This document shows positions 23,453 through 35,650 of a stretch of 64,000 bases of DNA, one piece after another. Numbering within the stretch: the first letter of the stretch is position 1; each line of letters begins with the position of its first letter. The position numbers and the translations under genes were made by a program. This DNA is from Metallyticus violacea (lineage: Eukaryota > Arthropoda > Insecta > Mantodea > Metallyticidae). The notes beneath the pieces were generated by a model that saw only the letters and a list, made by a program, of their open reading frames with translations, searched no databases and was not told the origin of the DNA. The stretch lies in assembly GCA_030762175.1 (NCBI GenBank), contig CM060834.1:63531501-63595500 (forward strand), in the 5' to 3' direction.

Positions 23453-26400
23453 CGAAGTTTGGAAACGTCGTTTGAATCACTTTTTTCCTTTCTTATTTGA
23501 GATTACTGGTTCTCTTTCATTATAGTAGTTTGATAGCCTCAGAAGAGCATATTATGCACAAAGAATCTCGAAAAGAAAAAAAATTTTTTTCGAAGTTTGG
23601 ACACTTCGTTAGAATCAGTTTTTTTCCGATCTTATTTGAGATAACTGGTTCTCTTTCATTATAATAGTTTGATAGCCTCAGCAAATCATATTATGCGCAA
23701 AGAATCTCGAAAAGAAAAAAAATTTTTTTCGAAGTTTGGAAACTTCGTTAGAATCACTTTTTTTCCGTTCTTATTTGAGATAACTGATTCTCTTTCATTA
23801 TACTAGTTTGATAGGCTCAGTAAAGCATATTATGCGCAAAGAATCTCGAAGAGAAAAAAAATTTTTTTCGAAGTTTGGAAACGTCGTTTGAATCACTTTT
23901 TTCCATTCTTATTTGAGATTACTGGTTCTCTTTCATTATAGTAGTTTGATGCCTCAGAAAAGCATATTATGCACAAAGAATCACGAAAAGAAAAAAAAAA
24001 TTTTTCGAAGTTTGGAAACTTCGTTAGAATCACTTTTTTTCCGTTCTTATTTGAGATAACTGGTTCTCTTTCATTATACTAGTTTGATAGCTTCAGAAAA
24101 GCATATTATGCGCAAAGAATCTCGAAAAGAAAAAAGTTTTTTTTCGAAGTTTGGAAACTTCGTTAGAATCACTTTTTTTCCATTCTTATTTAAGATAACT
24201 TGTTCCCTTTCATTATACTAGTTTGATAGCCTTAGACAAGCATATTATGCGCAAAGAATCTCGAAAAGGAAAAAATTTTTTTTCGAAGTTTGGAAACTTC
24301 GTTAGAATCACTTTTTTTCCGTTCTTATTTGAGATAACTGGTTCTCTTTCATTATACTAGTTTGATAGCCTCAGAAAAGCATATTATGCGCAAAGAATCT
24401 TGAAAAGAAAAAAAATTATTTTCGAAGTTTGGAAACTTCGTTAGAATCACTTTTTTTCCGTTCTTAATTGAGATAACTGGTTCTCTTTCATTATACTAGT
24501 TTGATAGCCTCAGTAAAGCATATTATGCGCAAAGAATCTCGAAAAGAAAAAAGTTTTTTTTTGAAGTTTGGAAACTTCGTTTGAATCACTTTTTTTCCGT
24601 TCTTATTTGAGATAACTGGTTCTCTTTCATTATACTAGTTTGATAGGCTCAGTAAAGCATAATATGCGCAAAGAATCTCGAAAAGAAAAAAAAATTTTTC
24701 GAAGTTTGGAATCGTCGTTTGAATCACTTTTTTCCGTTCTTATTTGAGATTACTGGTTCTCTTTCATTATAGTAGTTTGATAGCCTCAGAAAAGCATATT
24801 ATGCACAAAGAATCTCGAAAAGAAAAAAAATTTTTTTCGAAGTTTGGACACTTCGTTAGAATCACTTTTTTTCCGATCTTATTTGAGATAACTGGTTCTC
24901 TTTCATTATACTAGTTTGATAGCCTCAGCAAAGCATATTATGCGCAAAGAATCTCGAAAAGAAAAAAAATTTTTTTCGAAGTTTGGAAACTTCGTTAGAA
25001 TCACTTTTTTTCCGATCTTATTTGAGATAACTGGTTCTCTTTCATTATACTAGTTTGATAGTCTCAGCAAAGCACATTATGCCCAAAGAATATGGAAAAG
25101 AAAAAAAATTTTTTTCGAAGTTTGGAAACTTCGTTAGAATCACTTTTTTTCCGTTCTTATGTGACATAACTGGTTCTCTTTCCTTATACTAGTTTGATAA
25201 CTTCAGAAAAGGATATTATGCGCAAAGAATCTCGAAAAGAAAAAAGTTTTTTTTCGAAGTTTGGAAACTTCGTTTGAATCACTTTTGTTTCCGTTCTTAT
25301 TTGAGATAACTGGTTCTCTTTCATTATATTAGTTTGATAGCGTCAGTAAAGCATATTATGCGCAAAGAATCTGGAAAAGAAAAAAAATTTTTTTCGAAGT
25401 TTGGAAACTTCGTTAGAATCACTTTTTTCCGTTCTTATTTGAGATAACTGGTTCTCTTTCATTATACTAGTTTGATAGCCTCAGTAAAGCATATTATGCG
25501 CAAAGAATCTCGAAAAGAAAAAAATTTTTTTTCGAAGTTTGGAAACGTCGTTTGAATCACTTTTTCCGTTCTTATTTGAGATTACTGGTTCTCTTTCATT
25601 ATAGTAGATTGATAGCCTCAGAAAAGCATATTATGCGCAAAGAATCTCGAAAAGAAAAAAGTTTTTTTTCGAAGTTTGGAAACTTCTTTAGAATCACTTT
25701 TTTTCCGTTCTTATTTGAGATAACTGGTTCTCTTTCATTATACTAGTTTGATAGCCTCAGTAAAGCATATTATGCGCAAAGAATCTCGAAAAGAATAAGG
25801 TTTTTTTTTGAAGTTTGGAAACCTCGTTTGAATCACTTTTTTTCCGTTCTTATTTGAGATAACTGGTTCTCTTTCATTATACTAGTTTGATAGGCTCAGT
25901 AAAGCATATTATGCGCAAAGAATCTCGAAAAGAAAAAAAATTTTTTCGAAGTTTGGAATCGTCGTTTGAATCACTTTTTTCCGTTCTTATTTGAGATTAC
26001 TGGTTCTCTTTCATTATACTAGTTTGATAGCCTCAGCAAAGCATATTATGCGCAAAGAATCTCGAAAAGAAAAAAAATTTTTTCGAAGTTTGGAAACTTC
26101 GTTAGAATCACTTTTTTTCCGTTCTTATTTGAGATAACTGGTTCTCTTTCATTATACTAGTTTGATAGCCTCAGTAAAGCATATTATGCGCAAAGAATCT
26201 GGAAAAGAAAAAAAATTGTTTTCGAAGTTTGGAAACGTCGTTTTAATCACTTTTTTCCATTCTTATTTGAGATTACTGATTCTCTTTCATTATAGTAGTT
26301 TGATAGCCTCAGAAAAGCATATTATGCACAAAGAATCTCGAAAAGAAAAAAAATTTTTTTCGAAGTTTGGACACTTCGTTAGAATCACTTTTTTTCCGAT

Positions 26401-28387
26401 CTTATTTGAGATAACTGGTTCTCTTTCATTATACTAGTTTGATAGCCTCAGCAAAGCATATTATGCGCAAAGAATCTCGAAAAGAAAAAAAATTTTTTTC
26501 GAAGTTTGGAAACTTCGTTAGAATCTTTTTTTTTCCGTTCTTATTTGAGATAACTGGTTCTCTTTCATTATACTAGTTTGATAGCCTCAGCAAAGCATAT
26601 TATGCGCAAAGAATCCCGAAAAGAAAAAAAATTTTTTTCGAAGTTTAGAAACTTCGTTAGAATCACTTTTTTTCCGTTCTTATTTGAGATAACTGGTTCT
26701 CTTTCATTATAGTAGTTTGATAGCCTCAGAAAAGCATATTATGCGCAAAGAATCTCGAAAAGAAAAAAGTTTTTTTTCGAAGTTTGGAAACTTCTTTAGA
26801 ATCACTTTTTTTCCGTTCTTATTTGAGATAACTGGTTCTCTTTCATTATACTAGTTTGATAGCCTCAGTAAAGCATATTATGCGCAAAGAATCTGGAAAA
26901 GAAAAAAAATTATTTTCGAAGTTTGGAAACTTCGTTAGAATCACTTTTTTTCCGTTCTTAATTGAGATACCTGGTTCTCTTTCATTATACTAGTTTGATA
27001 GCCTCAGTAAAGCATATTATGCGCAAAGAATCTCGAAAAGAAAAAAGTTTTTTTTGAAGTTTGGAAACTTCTTTAGAATCACTTTTTTTCCGTTCTTATT
27101 TGAGATAACTGGTTCTCTTTCATTCTACTAGTTTGATAGGCTCAGTAAAGGATATTATGCGCAAAGAATCTCGAAAAGAAAAAAAAATTTTTCGAAGTTT
27201 GGAATCGTCGTTTGAATCACTTTTTTCCGTTCTTATTTGAGATTACTGGTTCTCTTTCATTATACTAGTTTGATAGCCTCAGCAAAGCATATTATGCGCA
27301 AAGAATCTCGAAAAGAAAAAAAATTTTTTTCGAAGTTTGTAAACTTCGTTAGAATCACTTTTTTTCCGTTCTTATTTGAGATAACTGGTTCTCTTTCATT
27401 ATACTAGTTTGATAGCCTCAGTAAAGCATATTATGCGCAAAGAATCTCGAAAAGAAAAAAATTTTTTTTCGAAGTTTGGAAACGTCGTTTGAATCACTTT
27501 TTTCCTTTCTTATTTGAGATTACTGGTTCTCTTTCATTATAGTAGTTTGATAGCCTCAGAAGAGCATATTATGCACAAAGAATCTCGAAAAGAAAAAAAA
27601 TTTTTTTCGAAGTTTGGACACTTCGTTAGAATCAGTTTTTTTCCGATCTTATTTGAGATAACTGGTTCTCTTTCATTATACTAGTTTGATAGCCTCAGCA
27701 AATCATATTATGCGCAAAGAATCTCGAAAAGAAAAAAAATTTTTTTCGAAGTTTGGAAACTTCGTTAGAATCACTTTTTTTCCGTTCTTATTTGAGATAA
27801 CTGATTCTCTTTCATTATACTAGTTTGATAGGCTCAGTAAAGCATATTATGCGCAAAGAATCTCGAAGAGAAAAAAAATTTTTTTCGAAGTTTGGAAACG
27901 TCGTTTGAATCACTTTTTTCCATTCTTATTTGAGATTACTGGTTCTCTTTCATTATAGTAGTTTGATAGCCTCAGAAAAGCATATTATGCACAAAGAATC
28001 ACGAAAAGAAAAAAAAAATTTTTCGAAGTTTGGAAACTTCGTTAGAATCACTTTTTTTCCGTTCTTATTTGAGATAACTGGTTCTCTTTCATTATACTAG
28101 TTTGATAGCTTCAGAAAAGCATATTATGCGCAAAGAATCTCGAAAAGAAAAAAGTTTTTTTTCGAAGTTTGGAAACTTCGTTAGAATCACTTTTTTTCCA
28201 TTCTTATTTAAGATAACTTGTTCCCTTTCATTATACTAGTTTGATAGCCTTAGACAAGCATATTATGCGCAAAGAATCTCGTAAAGGAAAAAATTTTTTT
28301 TCGAAGTTTGGAAACTTCGTTAGAATCACTTTTTTTCCGTTCTTATTTGAGATAACTGGTTCTCTTTCATTATACTAGTTTGATAGC

Positions 28388-29215
28388 CACAGACAAGCAT
28401 ATTATGCGCAAAGAATCTCGAAAAGAAAAAAATTTTTTTTCGAAGTTTGGAAACTTCCTTAGAATCACTTTTTTTCCATTCTTATTTGAGATAACTTGTT
28501 CTCTTTCATTATACTTGTTTGATAGCCTCAGACAAGCATATTATGCGCAAAGAATGTCGAAAAGAAAAAAATTTTATTTCGAAGTTTGGAAACTTCGTTA
28601 GAATCACTTTTTTTCCGTTCTTATTTGAGATAACTGGTTCTCTTTCATTATACTAGTTTGATAGCCTCAGAGAAGCATATTATGCGCAAAGAATCTCTAA
28701 AAGAAAAAATTTTTTTTTCGAAGTTTGGAAACTTCGTTAGAATCACTTTTTTTCCGTTCTTATTTGAGATAACTGGTTCTCCTTCATTATACTAGTTTGA
28801 TAGCCTCAGAAAAGCATAGGTATGCGCAAAGAATCTCGAAAAGAAAAAATTTTTTTTTCGAAGTTTGGAAACTTCCTTAGAATTACTTTTTTTCCATTCT
28901 TATTTAAGATTACTGGTTCTCTTTCATTATACTAGTTTGATAGCCTCAGACAAGCATATTATGCGCAAAGAATCTCGAAAAGAAAAAAATTTTTTTTCGA
29001 AGTTTGGAAACTTCGTTAGAATCACTTTTTTTCCGTTCTTATTTGAGATAACTTTTTCTCTTTCATAATACTAGTTTGATAGCCTTATACAAGCATATTA
29101 TGCGCAAAGAATCTGGAAAAGAAAAAATTTTTTTTTCGAAGTTTGGAAACTTCGTTGGAATCACATTTTTTCCGTTCTTATTTAAGATTACTGGTTCTCT
29201 TTCATTATAGTAGTT
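28388..29215 (+). repeat. F block, copy 1
   Basis: Six monomers: CACAGACAAGC; CTTGTTTGATAGCC with GAATGTCG; CAGAGAAGC with ATCTCTAAAAG; CTCCTTC with GCATAGGTATGC; TTAAGATTAC; and CTTATACAAGC. The series recurs at 44467, 50151 and 63647. These CAGACAAGC-type monomers resemble the D domain at 51-58 kb more than the H unit around them. Confidence 0.8.
28814..28825. other. Variant dyad GCATAGGTATGC
   Basis: The central T of GCATATTATGC is replaced by GG while the GCATA/TATGC arms are kept. The same variant is at 44893, 50576, 53214, 54898, 56426, 57972 and 59357. It always follows a CTCCTTC variant in the same monomer, so this is one monomer class with eight copies. Confidence 0.75.
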
Positions 29216-30083
29216 TGATAGCCTCAGAAGAGCATATTATGCACAAAGAATCTCGAAAAGAAAAAAAATTTTTTTCGAAGTTTGGACACTTCGTTAGAAT
29301 CAGTTTTTTTCCGATCTTATTTGAGATAACTGGTTCTCTTTCATTATACTAGTTTGATAGCCTCAGCAAATCATATTATGCGCAAAGAATCTCGAAAAGA
29401 AAAAAAATTTTTTTCGAAGTTTGGAAACTTCGTTAGAATCACTTTTTTTCCGTTCTTATTTGAGATAACTGATTCTCTTTCATTATACTAGTTTGATAGG
29501 CTCAGTAAAGCATATTATGCGCAAAGAATCTCGAGGAGAAAAAAAATTTTTTTCGAAGTTTGGAAACGTCGTTTGAATCACTTTTTTCCATTCTTATTTG
29601 AGATTACTGGTTCTCTTTCATTATAGTAGTTTGATAGCCTCAGAAAAGCATATTATGCACAAAGAATCACGAAAAGAAAAAAAAAATTTTTCGAAGTTTG
29701 GAAACTTCGTTAGAATCACTTTTTTTCCGTTCTTATTTGAGATAACTGGTTCTCTTTCATTATACTAGTTTGATAGCTTCAGAAAAGCATATTATGCGCA
29801 AAGAATCTCGAAAAGAAAAAAGTTTTTTTTCGAAGTTTGGAAACTTCGTTAGAATCACTTTTTTTCCATTCTTATTTAAGATAACTTGTTCCCTTTCATT
29901 ATACTAGTTTGATAGCCTTAGACAAGCATATTATGCGCAAAGAATCTCGAAAAGGAAAAAATTTTTTTTCGAAGTTTGGAAACTTCGTTAGAATCACTTT
30001 TTTTCCGTTCTTATTTGAGATAACTGGTTCTCTTTCATTATACTAGTTTGATAGCCTCAGAAAAGCATATTATGCGCAAAGAA

Positions 30084-33000
30084 TCTTGAAAAGAAAAAAA
30101 ATTATTTTCGAAGTTTGGAAACTTCGTTAGAATCACTTTTTTTCCGTTCTTAATTGAGATAACTGGTTCTCTTTCATTATACTAGTTTGATAGCCTCAGT
30201 AAAGCATATTATGCGCAAAGAATCTCGAAAAGAAAAAAGTTTTTTTTTGAAGTTTGGAAACTTCGTTTGAATCACTTTTTTTCCGTTCTTATTTGAGATA
30301 ACTGGTTCTCTTTCATTATACTAGTTTGATAGGCTCAGTAAAGCATAATATGCGCAAAGAATCTCGAAAAGAAAAAAAAATTTTTCGAAGTTTGGAATCG
30401 TCGTTTGAATCACTTTTTTCCGTTCTTATTTGAGATTACTGGTTCTCTTTCATTATAGTAGTTTGATAGCCTCAGAAAAGCATATTATGCACAAAGAATC
30501 TCGAAAAGAAAAAAAATTTTTTTCGAAGTTTGGACACTTCGTTAGAATCACTTTTTTTCCGATCTTATTTGAGAAAACTGGTTCTCTTTCATTATACTAG
30601 TTTGATAGCCTCAGCAAAGCATATTATGCGCAAAGAATCTCGAAAAGAAAAAAAATTTTTTTCGAAGTTTGGAAACTTCGTTAGAATCACTTTTTTTCCG
30701 ATCTTATTTGAGATAACTGGTTCTCTTTCATTATACTAGTTTGATAGTCTCAGCAAAGCATATTATGCCCAAAGAATATGGAAAAGAAAAAAAATTTTTT
30801 TCGAAGTTTGGAAACTTCGTTAGAATCACTTTTTTTCCGTTCTTATGTGACATAACTGGTTCTCTTTCCTTATACTAGTTTGATAACTTCAGAAAAGGAT
30901 ATTATGCGCAAAGAATCTCGAAAAGAAAAAAGTTTTTTTTCGAAGTTTGGAAACTTCGTTTGAATCACTTTTGCTTCCGTTCTTATTTGAGATAACTGGT
31001 TCTCTTTCATTATATTAGTTTGATAGCGTCAGTAAAGCATATTATGCGCAAAGAATCTGGAAAAGAAAAAAAATTTTTTTCGAAGTTTGGAAACTTCGTT
31101 AGAATCACTTTTTTCCGTTCTTATTTGAGATAACTGGTTCTCTTTCATTATACTAGTTTGATAGCCTCAGTAAAGCATATTATGCGCAAAGAATCTCGAA
31201 AAGAAAAAATTTTTTTTTCGAAGTTTGGAAACGTCGTTTGAATCACTTTTTCCGTTCTTATTTGAGATTACTGGTTCTCTTTCATTATAGTAGATTGATA
31301 GCCTCAGAAAAGCATATTATGCGCAAAGAATCTCGAAAAGAAAAAAGTTTTTTTTCGAAGTTTGGAAACTTCTTTAGAATCACTTTTTTTCCGTTCTTAT
31401 TTGAGATAACTGGTTCTCTTTCATTATACTAGTTTGATAGCCTCAGTAAAGCATATTATGCGCAAAGAATCTCGAAAAGAATAAGGTTTTTTTTTGAAGT
31501 TTGGAAACCTCGTTTGAATCACTTTTTTTCCGTTCTTATTTGAGATAACTGGTTCTCTTTCATTATACTAGTTTGATAGGCTCAGTAAAGCATATTATGC
31601 GCAAAGAATCTCGAAAAGAAAAAAAATTTTTTCGAAGTTTGGAATCGTCGTTTGAATCACTTTTTTCCGTTCTTATTTGAGATTACTGGTTCTCTTTCAT
31701 TATACTAGTTTGATAGCCTCAGCAAAGCATATTATGCGCAAAGAATCTCGAAAAGAAAAAAATTTTTTTCGAAGTTTGGAAACTTCGTTAGAATCACTTT
31801 TTTTCCGTTCTTATTTGAGATAACTGGTTCTCTTTCATTATACTAGTTTGATAGCCTCAGTAAAGCATATTATGCGCAAAGAATCTGGAAAAGAAAAAAA
31901 ATTGTTTTCGAAGTTTGGAAACGTCGTTTTAATCACTTTTTTCCATTCTTATTTGAGATTACTGATTCTCTTTCATTATAGTAGTTTGATAGCCTCAGAA
32001 AAGCATATTATGCACAAAGAATCTCGAAAAGAAAAAAAATTTTTTTCGAAGTTTGGACACTTCGTTAGAATCACTTTTTTTCCGATCTTATTTGAGATAA
32101 CTGGTTCTCTTTCATTATACTAGTTTGATAGCCTCAGCAAAGCATATTATGCGCAAAGAATCTCGAAAAGAAAAAAAATTTTTTTCGAAGTTTGGAAACT
32201 TCGTTAGAATCTTTTTTTTTCCGTTCTTATTTGAGATAACTGGTTCTCTTTCATTATACTAGTTTGATAGCCTCAGCAAAGCATATTATGCGCAAAGAAT
32301 CCCGAAAAGAAAAAAAATTTTTTTCGAAGTTTAGAAACTTCGTTAGAATCACTTTTTTTCCGTTCTTATTTGAGATAACTGGTTCTCTTTCATTATAGTA
32401 GTTTGATAGCCTCAGAAAAGCATATTATGCGCAAAGAATCTCGAAAAGAAAAAAGTTTTTTTTCGAAGTTTGGAAACTTCTTTAGAATCACTTTTTTTCC
32501 GTTCTTATTTGAGATAACTGGTTCTCTTTCATTATACTAGTTTGATAGCCTCAGTAAAGCATATTATGCGCAAAGAATCTGGAAAAGAAAAAAAATTATT
32601 TTCGAAGTTTGGAAACTTCGTTAGAATCACTTTTTTTCCGTTCTTAATTGAGATACCTGGTTCTCTTTCATTATACTAGTTTGATAGCCTCAGTAAAGCA
32701 TATTATGCGCAAAGAATCTCGAAAAGAAAAAAGTTTTTTTTGAAGTTTGGAAACTTCGTTAGAATCACTTTTTTTCCGTTCTTATTTGAGATAACTGGTT
32801 CTCTTTCATTCTACTAGTTTGATAGGCTCAGTAAAGGATATTATGCGCAAAGAATCTCGAAAAGAAAAAAAAATTTTTCGAAGTTTGGAATCGTCGTTTG
32901 AATCACTTTTTTCCGTTCTTATTTGAGATTACTGGTTCTCTTTCATTATACTAGTTTGATAGCCTCAGCAAAGCATATTATGCGCAAAGAATCTCGAAAA

Positions 33001-34073
33001 GAAAAAAAATTTTTTTCGAAGTTTGGAAACTTCGTTAGAATCACTTTTTTTCCGTTCTTATTTGAGATAACTGGTTCTCTTTCATTATACTAGTTTGATA
33101 GCCTCAGTAAAGCATATTATGCGCAAAGAATCTCGAAAAGAAAAAAATTTTTTTTCGAAGTTTGGAAACGTCGTTTGAATCACTTTTTTCCTTTCTTATT
33201 TGAGATTACTGGTTCTCTTTCATTATAGTAGTTTGATAGCCTCAGAAGAGCATATTATGCACAAAGAATCTCGAAAAGAAAAAAAATTTTTTTCGAAGTT
33301 TGGACACTTCGTTAGAATCAGTTTTTTTCCGATCTTATTTGAGATAACTGGTTCTCTTTCATTATACTAGTTTGATAGCCTCAGCAAATCATATTATGCG
33401 CAAAGAATCTCGAAAAGAAAAAAAATTTTTTTCGAAGTTTGGAAACTTCGTTAGAATCACTTTTTTTCCGTTCTTATTTGAGATAACTGATTCTCTTTCA
33501 TTATACTAGTTTGATAGGCTCAGTAAAGCATATTATGCGCAAAGAATCTCGAAGAGAAAAAAAATTTTTTTCGAAGTTTGGAAACGTCGTTTGAATCACT
33601 TTTTTCCATTCTTATTTGAGATTACTGGTTCTCTTTCATTATAGTAGTTTGATAGCCTCAGAAAAGCATATTATGCACAAAGAATCACGAAAAGAAAAAA
33701 AAAATTTTTCGAAGTTTGGAAACTTCGTTAGAATCACTTTTTTTCCGTTCTTATTTGAGATAACTGGTTCTCTTTCATTATACTAGTTTGATAGCTTCAG
33801 AAAAGCATATTATGCGCAAAGAATCTCGAAAAGAAAAAAGTTTTTTTTCGAAGTTTGGAAACTTCGTTAGAATCACTTTTTTTCCATTCTTATTTAAGAT
33901 AACTTGTTCCCTTTCATTATACTAGTTTGATAGCCTTAGACAAGCATATTATGCGCAAAGAATCTCGAAAAGGAAAAAATTTTTTTTCGAAGTTTGGAAA
34001 CTTCGTTAGAATCACTTTTTTTCCGTTCTTATTTGAGATAACTGGTTCTCTTTCATTATACTAGTTTGATAGC
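30084..34073 (+). repeat. H unit 3
   Basis: Starts at the third TCTTGAAAAG marker and follows the H order to its CTTAGACAAGC/AAAAGG monomer near 33.95 kb. It then stops at the duplication junction, where GATAGC is followed by TGTAAAAAAGG instead of CACAGACAAG. Confidence 0.8.
34035..34073 (+). other. Copy A / copy B crossover junction
   Basis: Up to 34034 the monomer carries H-type bases (TTATTTGAG, against TTATTCGAG in the L type). From 34074 it carries the L-type TGTAAAAAAGG. The exchange lies between these two diagnostic positions and keeps the monomer register. This is the product expected from unequal crossing over between an H-unit end and the 16.18-kb L monomer. Confidence 0.75.
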
Positions 34074-35650
34074 TGTAAAAAAGGATATTATGCGCAAAGA
34101 ATCTCGAAAGGAAAAAAAAAAATTTTTCGAAGTTTGGAAACTTCATTAGAATAACTTTTTTTCCGTTCTTATTCGAGATAACTGGTTCTCTTTCATTATA
34201 CTAGTTTGATAGCCTCAGAAAAGCATATTATGCGCAAAGAATCTCGAAAAGAAAAAATTTTTTTTCGAAATTTGGAAACTACATTAGAATCACTTTTTTT
34301 CCGTTCTTATTCGAGATAACTGGTTCGCTTTCATTATACTAATTTGATAGCCTCAGAAAAGCATATTATGCGCAAAGAATCTCGAAAAGAAAAAAAATTT
34401 TTTTTGTAGTTTGGAAACTTCGTTAGAATCACTTTTTTTCCGTTCTTATTTGAGATAACTGGTTCTCTTTCATTATACTAGTTTGATAGCCTCAGTAAAG
34501 CATATGATGCGCAAAGAATCTCGAAAAGAAAAAAAATTTTAATCGAAGTTTGGAAACGTCGTTTGAATCACTTTTTTCGTTCTTATTTGAGATTACTGCT
34601 TCTCTTTCATTATAGTAGTTTGATAGCCTCAGAAAAGCATATTATGCTCAAAGAATCTCGAAAAGAAAAAAAATTTTTTTCGAAGTTTGGAAACGTCGTT
34701 TGAAACACTTTTTTCCGTTCTTATTTGAGATTACTGGTTCTCTTTCATTATAGTAGAATGATAGCCTCAGAAAAGCATATTATGCACAAAGAATATCGAA
34801 AAGAAAAAAAAAATTTTTGGAAGTTTGGAAACTTCGTTAGAATCACTTTCATTCCGTACTTATTTGAGATAACTGGTTCTCTTTCATTATACTAGTTTGA
34901 TAGCCTCAGAAAAGCATATTATGCGCAAAGAATCTCGAAAAGAAAAAAAATTTTTTTCGAAGTTTGTAAACGTCGTTTGAATCACTTTTTCCGTTCTTAT
35001 TTGAGATTACTGCTTCTCTTTCATTATAGTAGTTTGATAGCCTCAGAAAAGCATATTATGCTCAAAGAATCTCGAAAAGAAAAAAAATTTTTTTCGAAGT
35101 TTGGAAACGTCGTTTGAATCACTTTTTTCCGTTCTTATTTGAGATTACTGGTTCTCTTTCATTATAGTAGAATGATAGCCTCAGAAAAGCATATTATGCA
35201 CAAAGAATATCGAAAAGAAAAAAAATTTTTTTGGAAGTTTGGAAACTTCGTTAGAATCACTTTTATTCCGTTCTTATCTGAGATAACTGGTTCTCTTTCA
35301 TTATACTAGTTTGATAGCCTGAGAAAAGCATATTATGCGCAAAGAATCTCGAAAAGAAAAAAAGTTTTTTTTCGAAGTTTGGAAACTTCGTTTGAATCAC
35401 TTTTTTTCCGTTCTTATTTGAGATAACTGGTTCTCTTTCATTATACTAGTTTGATAGCCTCAGGAAAGCATATTATGCACAAAGAATCTCGAAAAGAAAA
35501 AATTTTTTTTTCGAAGTTTGGAAACTTTGTTTGAATGACTTTTTTTCCGTTCTTATTTGAGATAACTGGTTCTCTTTCATTATACTAGTTTGATAGCCTC
35601 AGTAAAACATATTATGCGCAAAGAATATGGAAAAGAAAAAAAATTTTTTT

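Larger units (their letters stand above)
20381..24397 (+). repeat. H unit 1 (29-monomer HOR, 4017 bp)
   Basis: Bounded by the rare TCTTGAAAAG marker at 20381 and 24398. Internal landmarks are ATGCCCAAAGAATATGG, TTATGTGACATAAC, ACTTTTGTTTCC, GATTGATAGCC, GAATAAGG, GGACACTTCG with CCGATCTT, AATCCCG, CATTCTACTAG, CTCGAAGAG, AATCACG and CTTAGACAAGC. The order is kept in the other H units. Confidence 0.85.
24398..30083 (+). repeat. H unit 2 with 1.67-kb insertion
   Basis: Follows H1 at offset 4017 up to about 28387, then contains the six-monomer F block (28388-29215). It re-enters H sequence at about 29.22 kb, repeating 27.55-28.39 kb at offset 1668. Total length is 5686 bp, 12 monomers more than H1. 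The insertion therefore combines an F block with a re-duplication of the H tail. Confidence 0.8.
16181..34073 (+). repeat. 17.9-kb tandem duplication, copy A
   Basis: About 129 monomers: an L/K block (16181 to about 20380) followed by three H units. Copy B starts at 34074 with the same GCTGTAAAAAAGG marker. Offsets to copy B are 17893 at the left edge, 17186 from about 17.66 to 24.4 kb, 17187 in the second H unit, and 16079 (then 16077) after an 8-monomer loss in B. Many private variants are shared, such as GTTTTATAGCC (18541/35727) and CTTTCATTCCGTAC (17661/34847). Confidence 0.85.

Noticed and set aside
34074..34100. Assembly break or contig join at the A/B junction
   Set aside because: The join keeps the monomer register, copy B differs from A by scattered substitutions, indels and two multi-monomer differences, and both parental types exist nearby. 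An assembly error cannot be fully excluded without reads.
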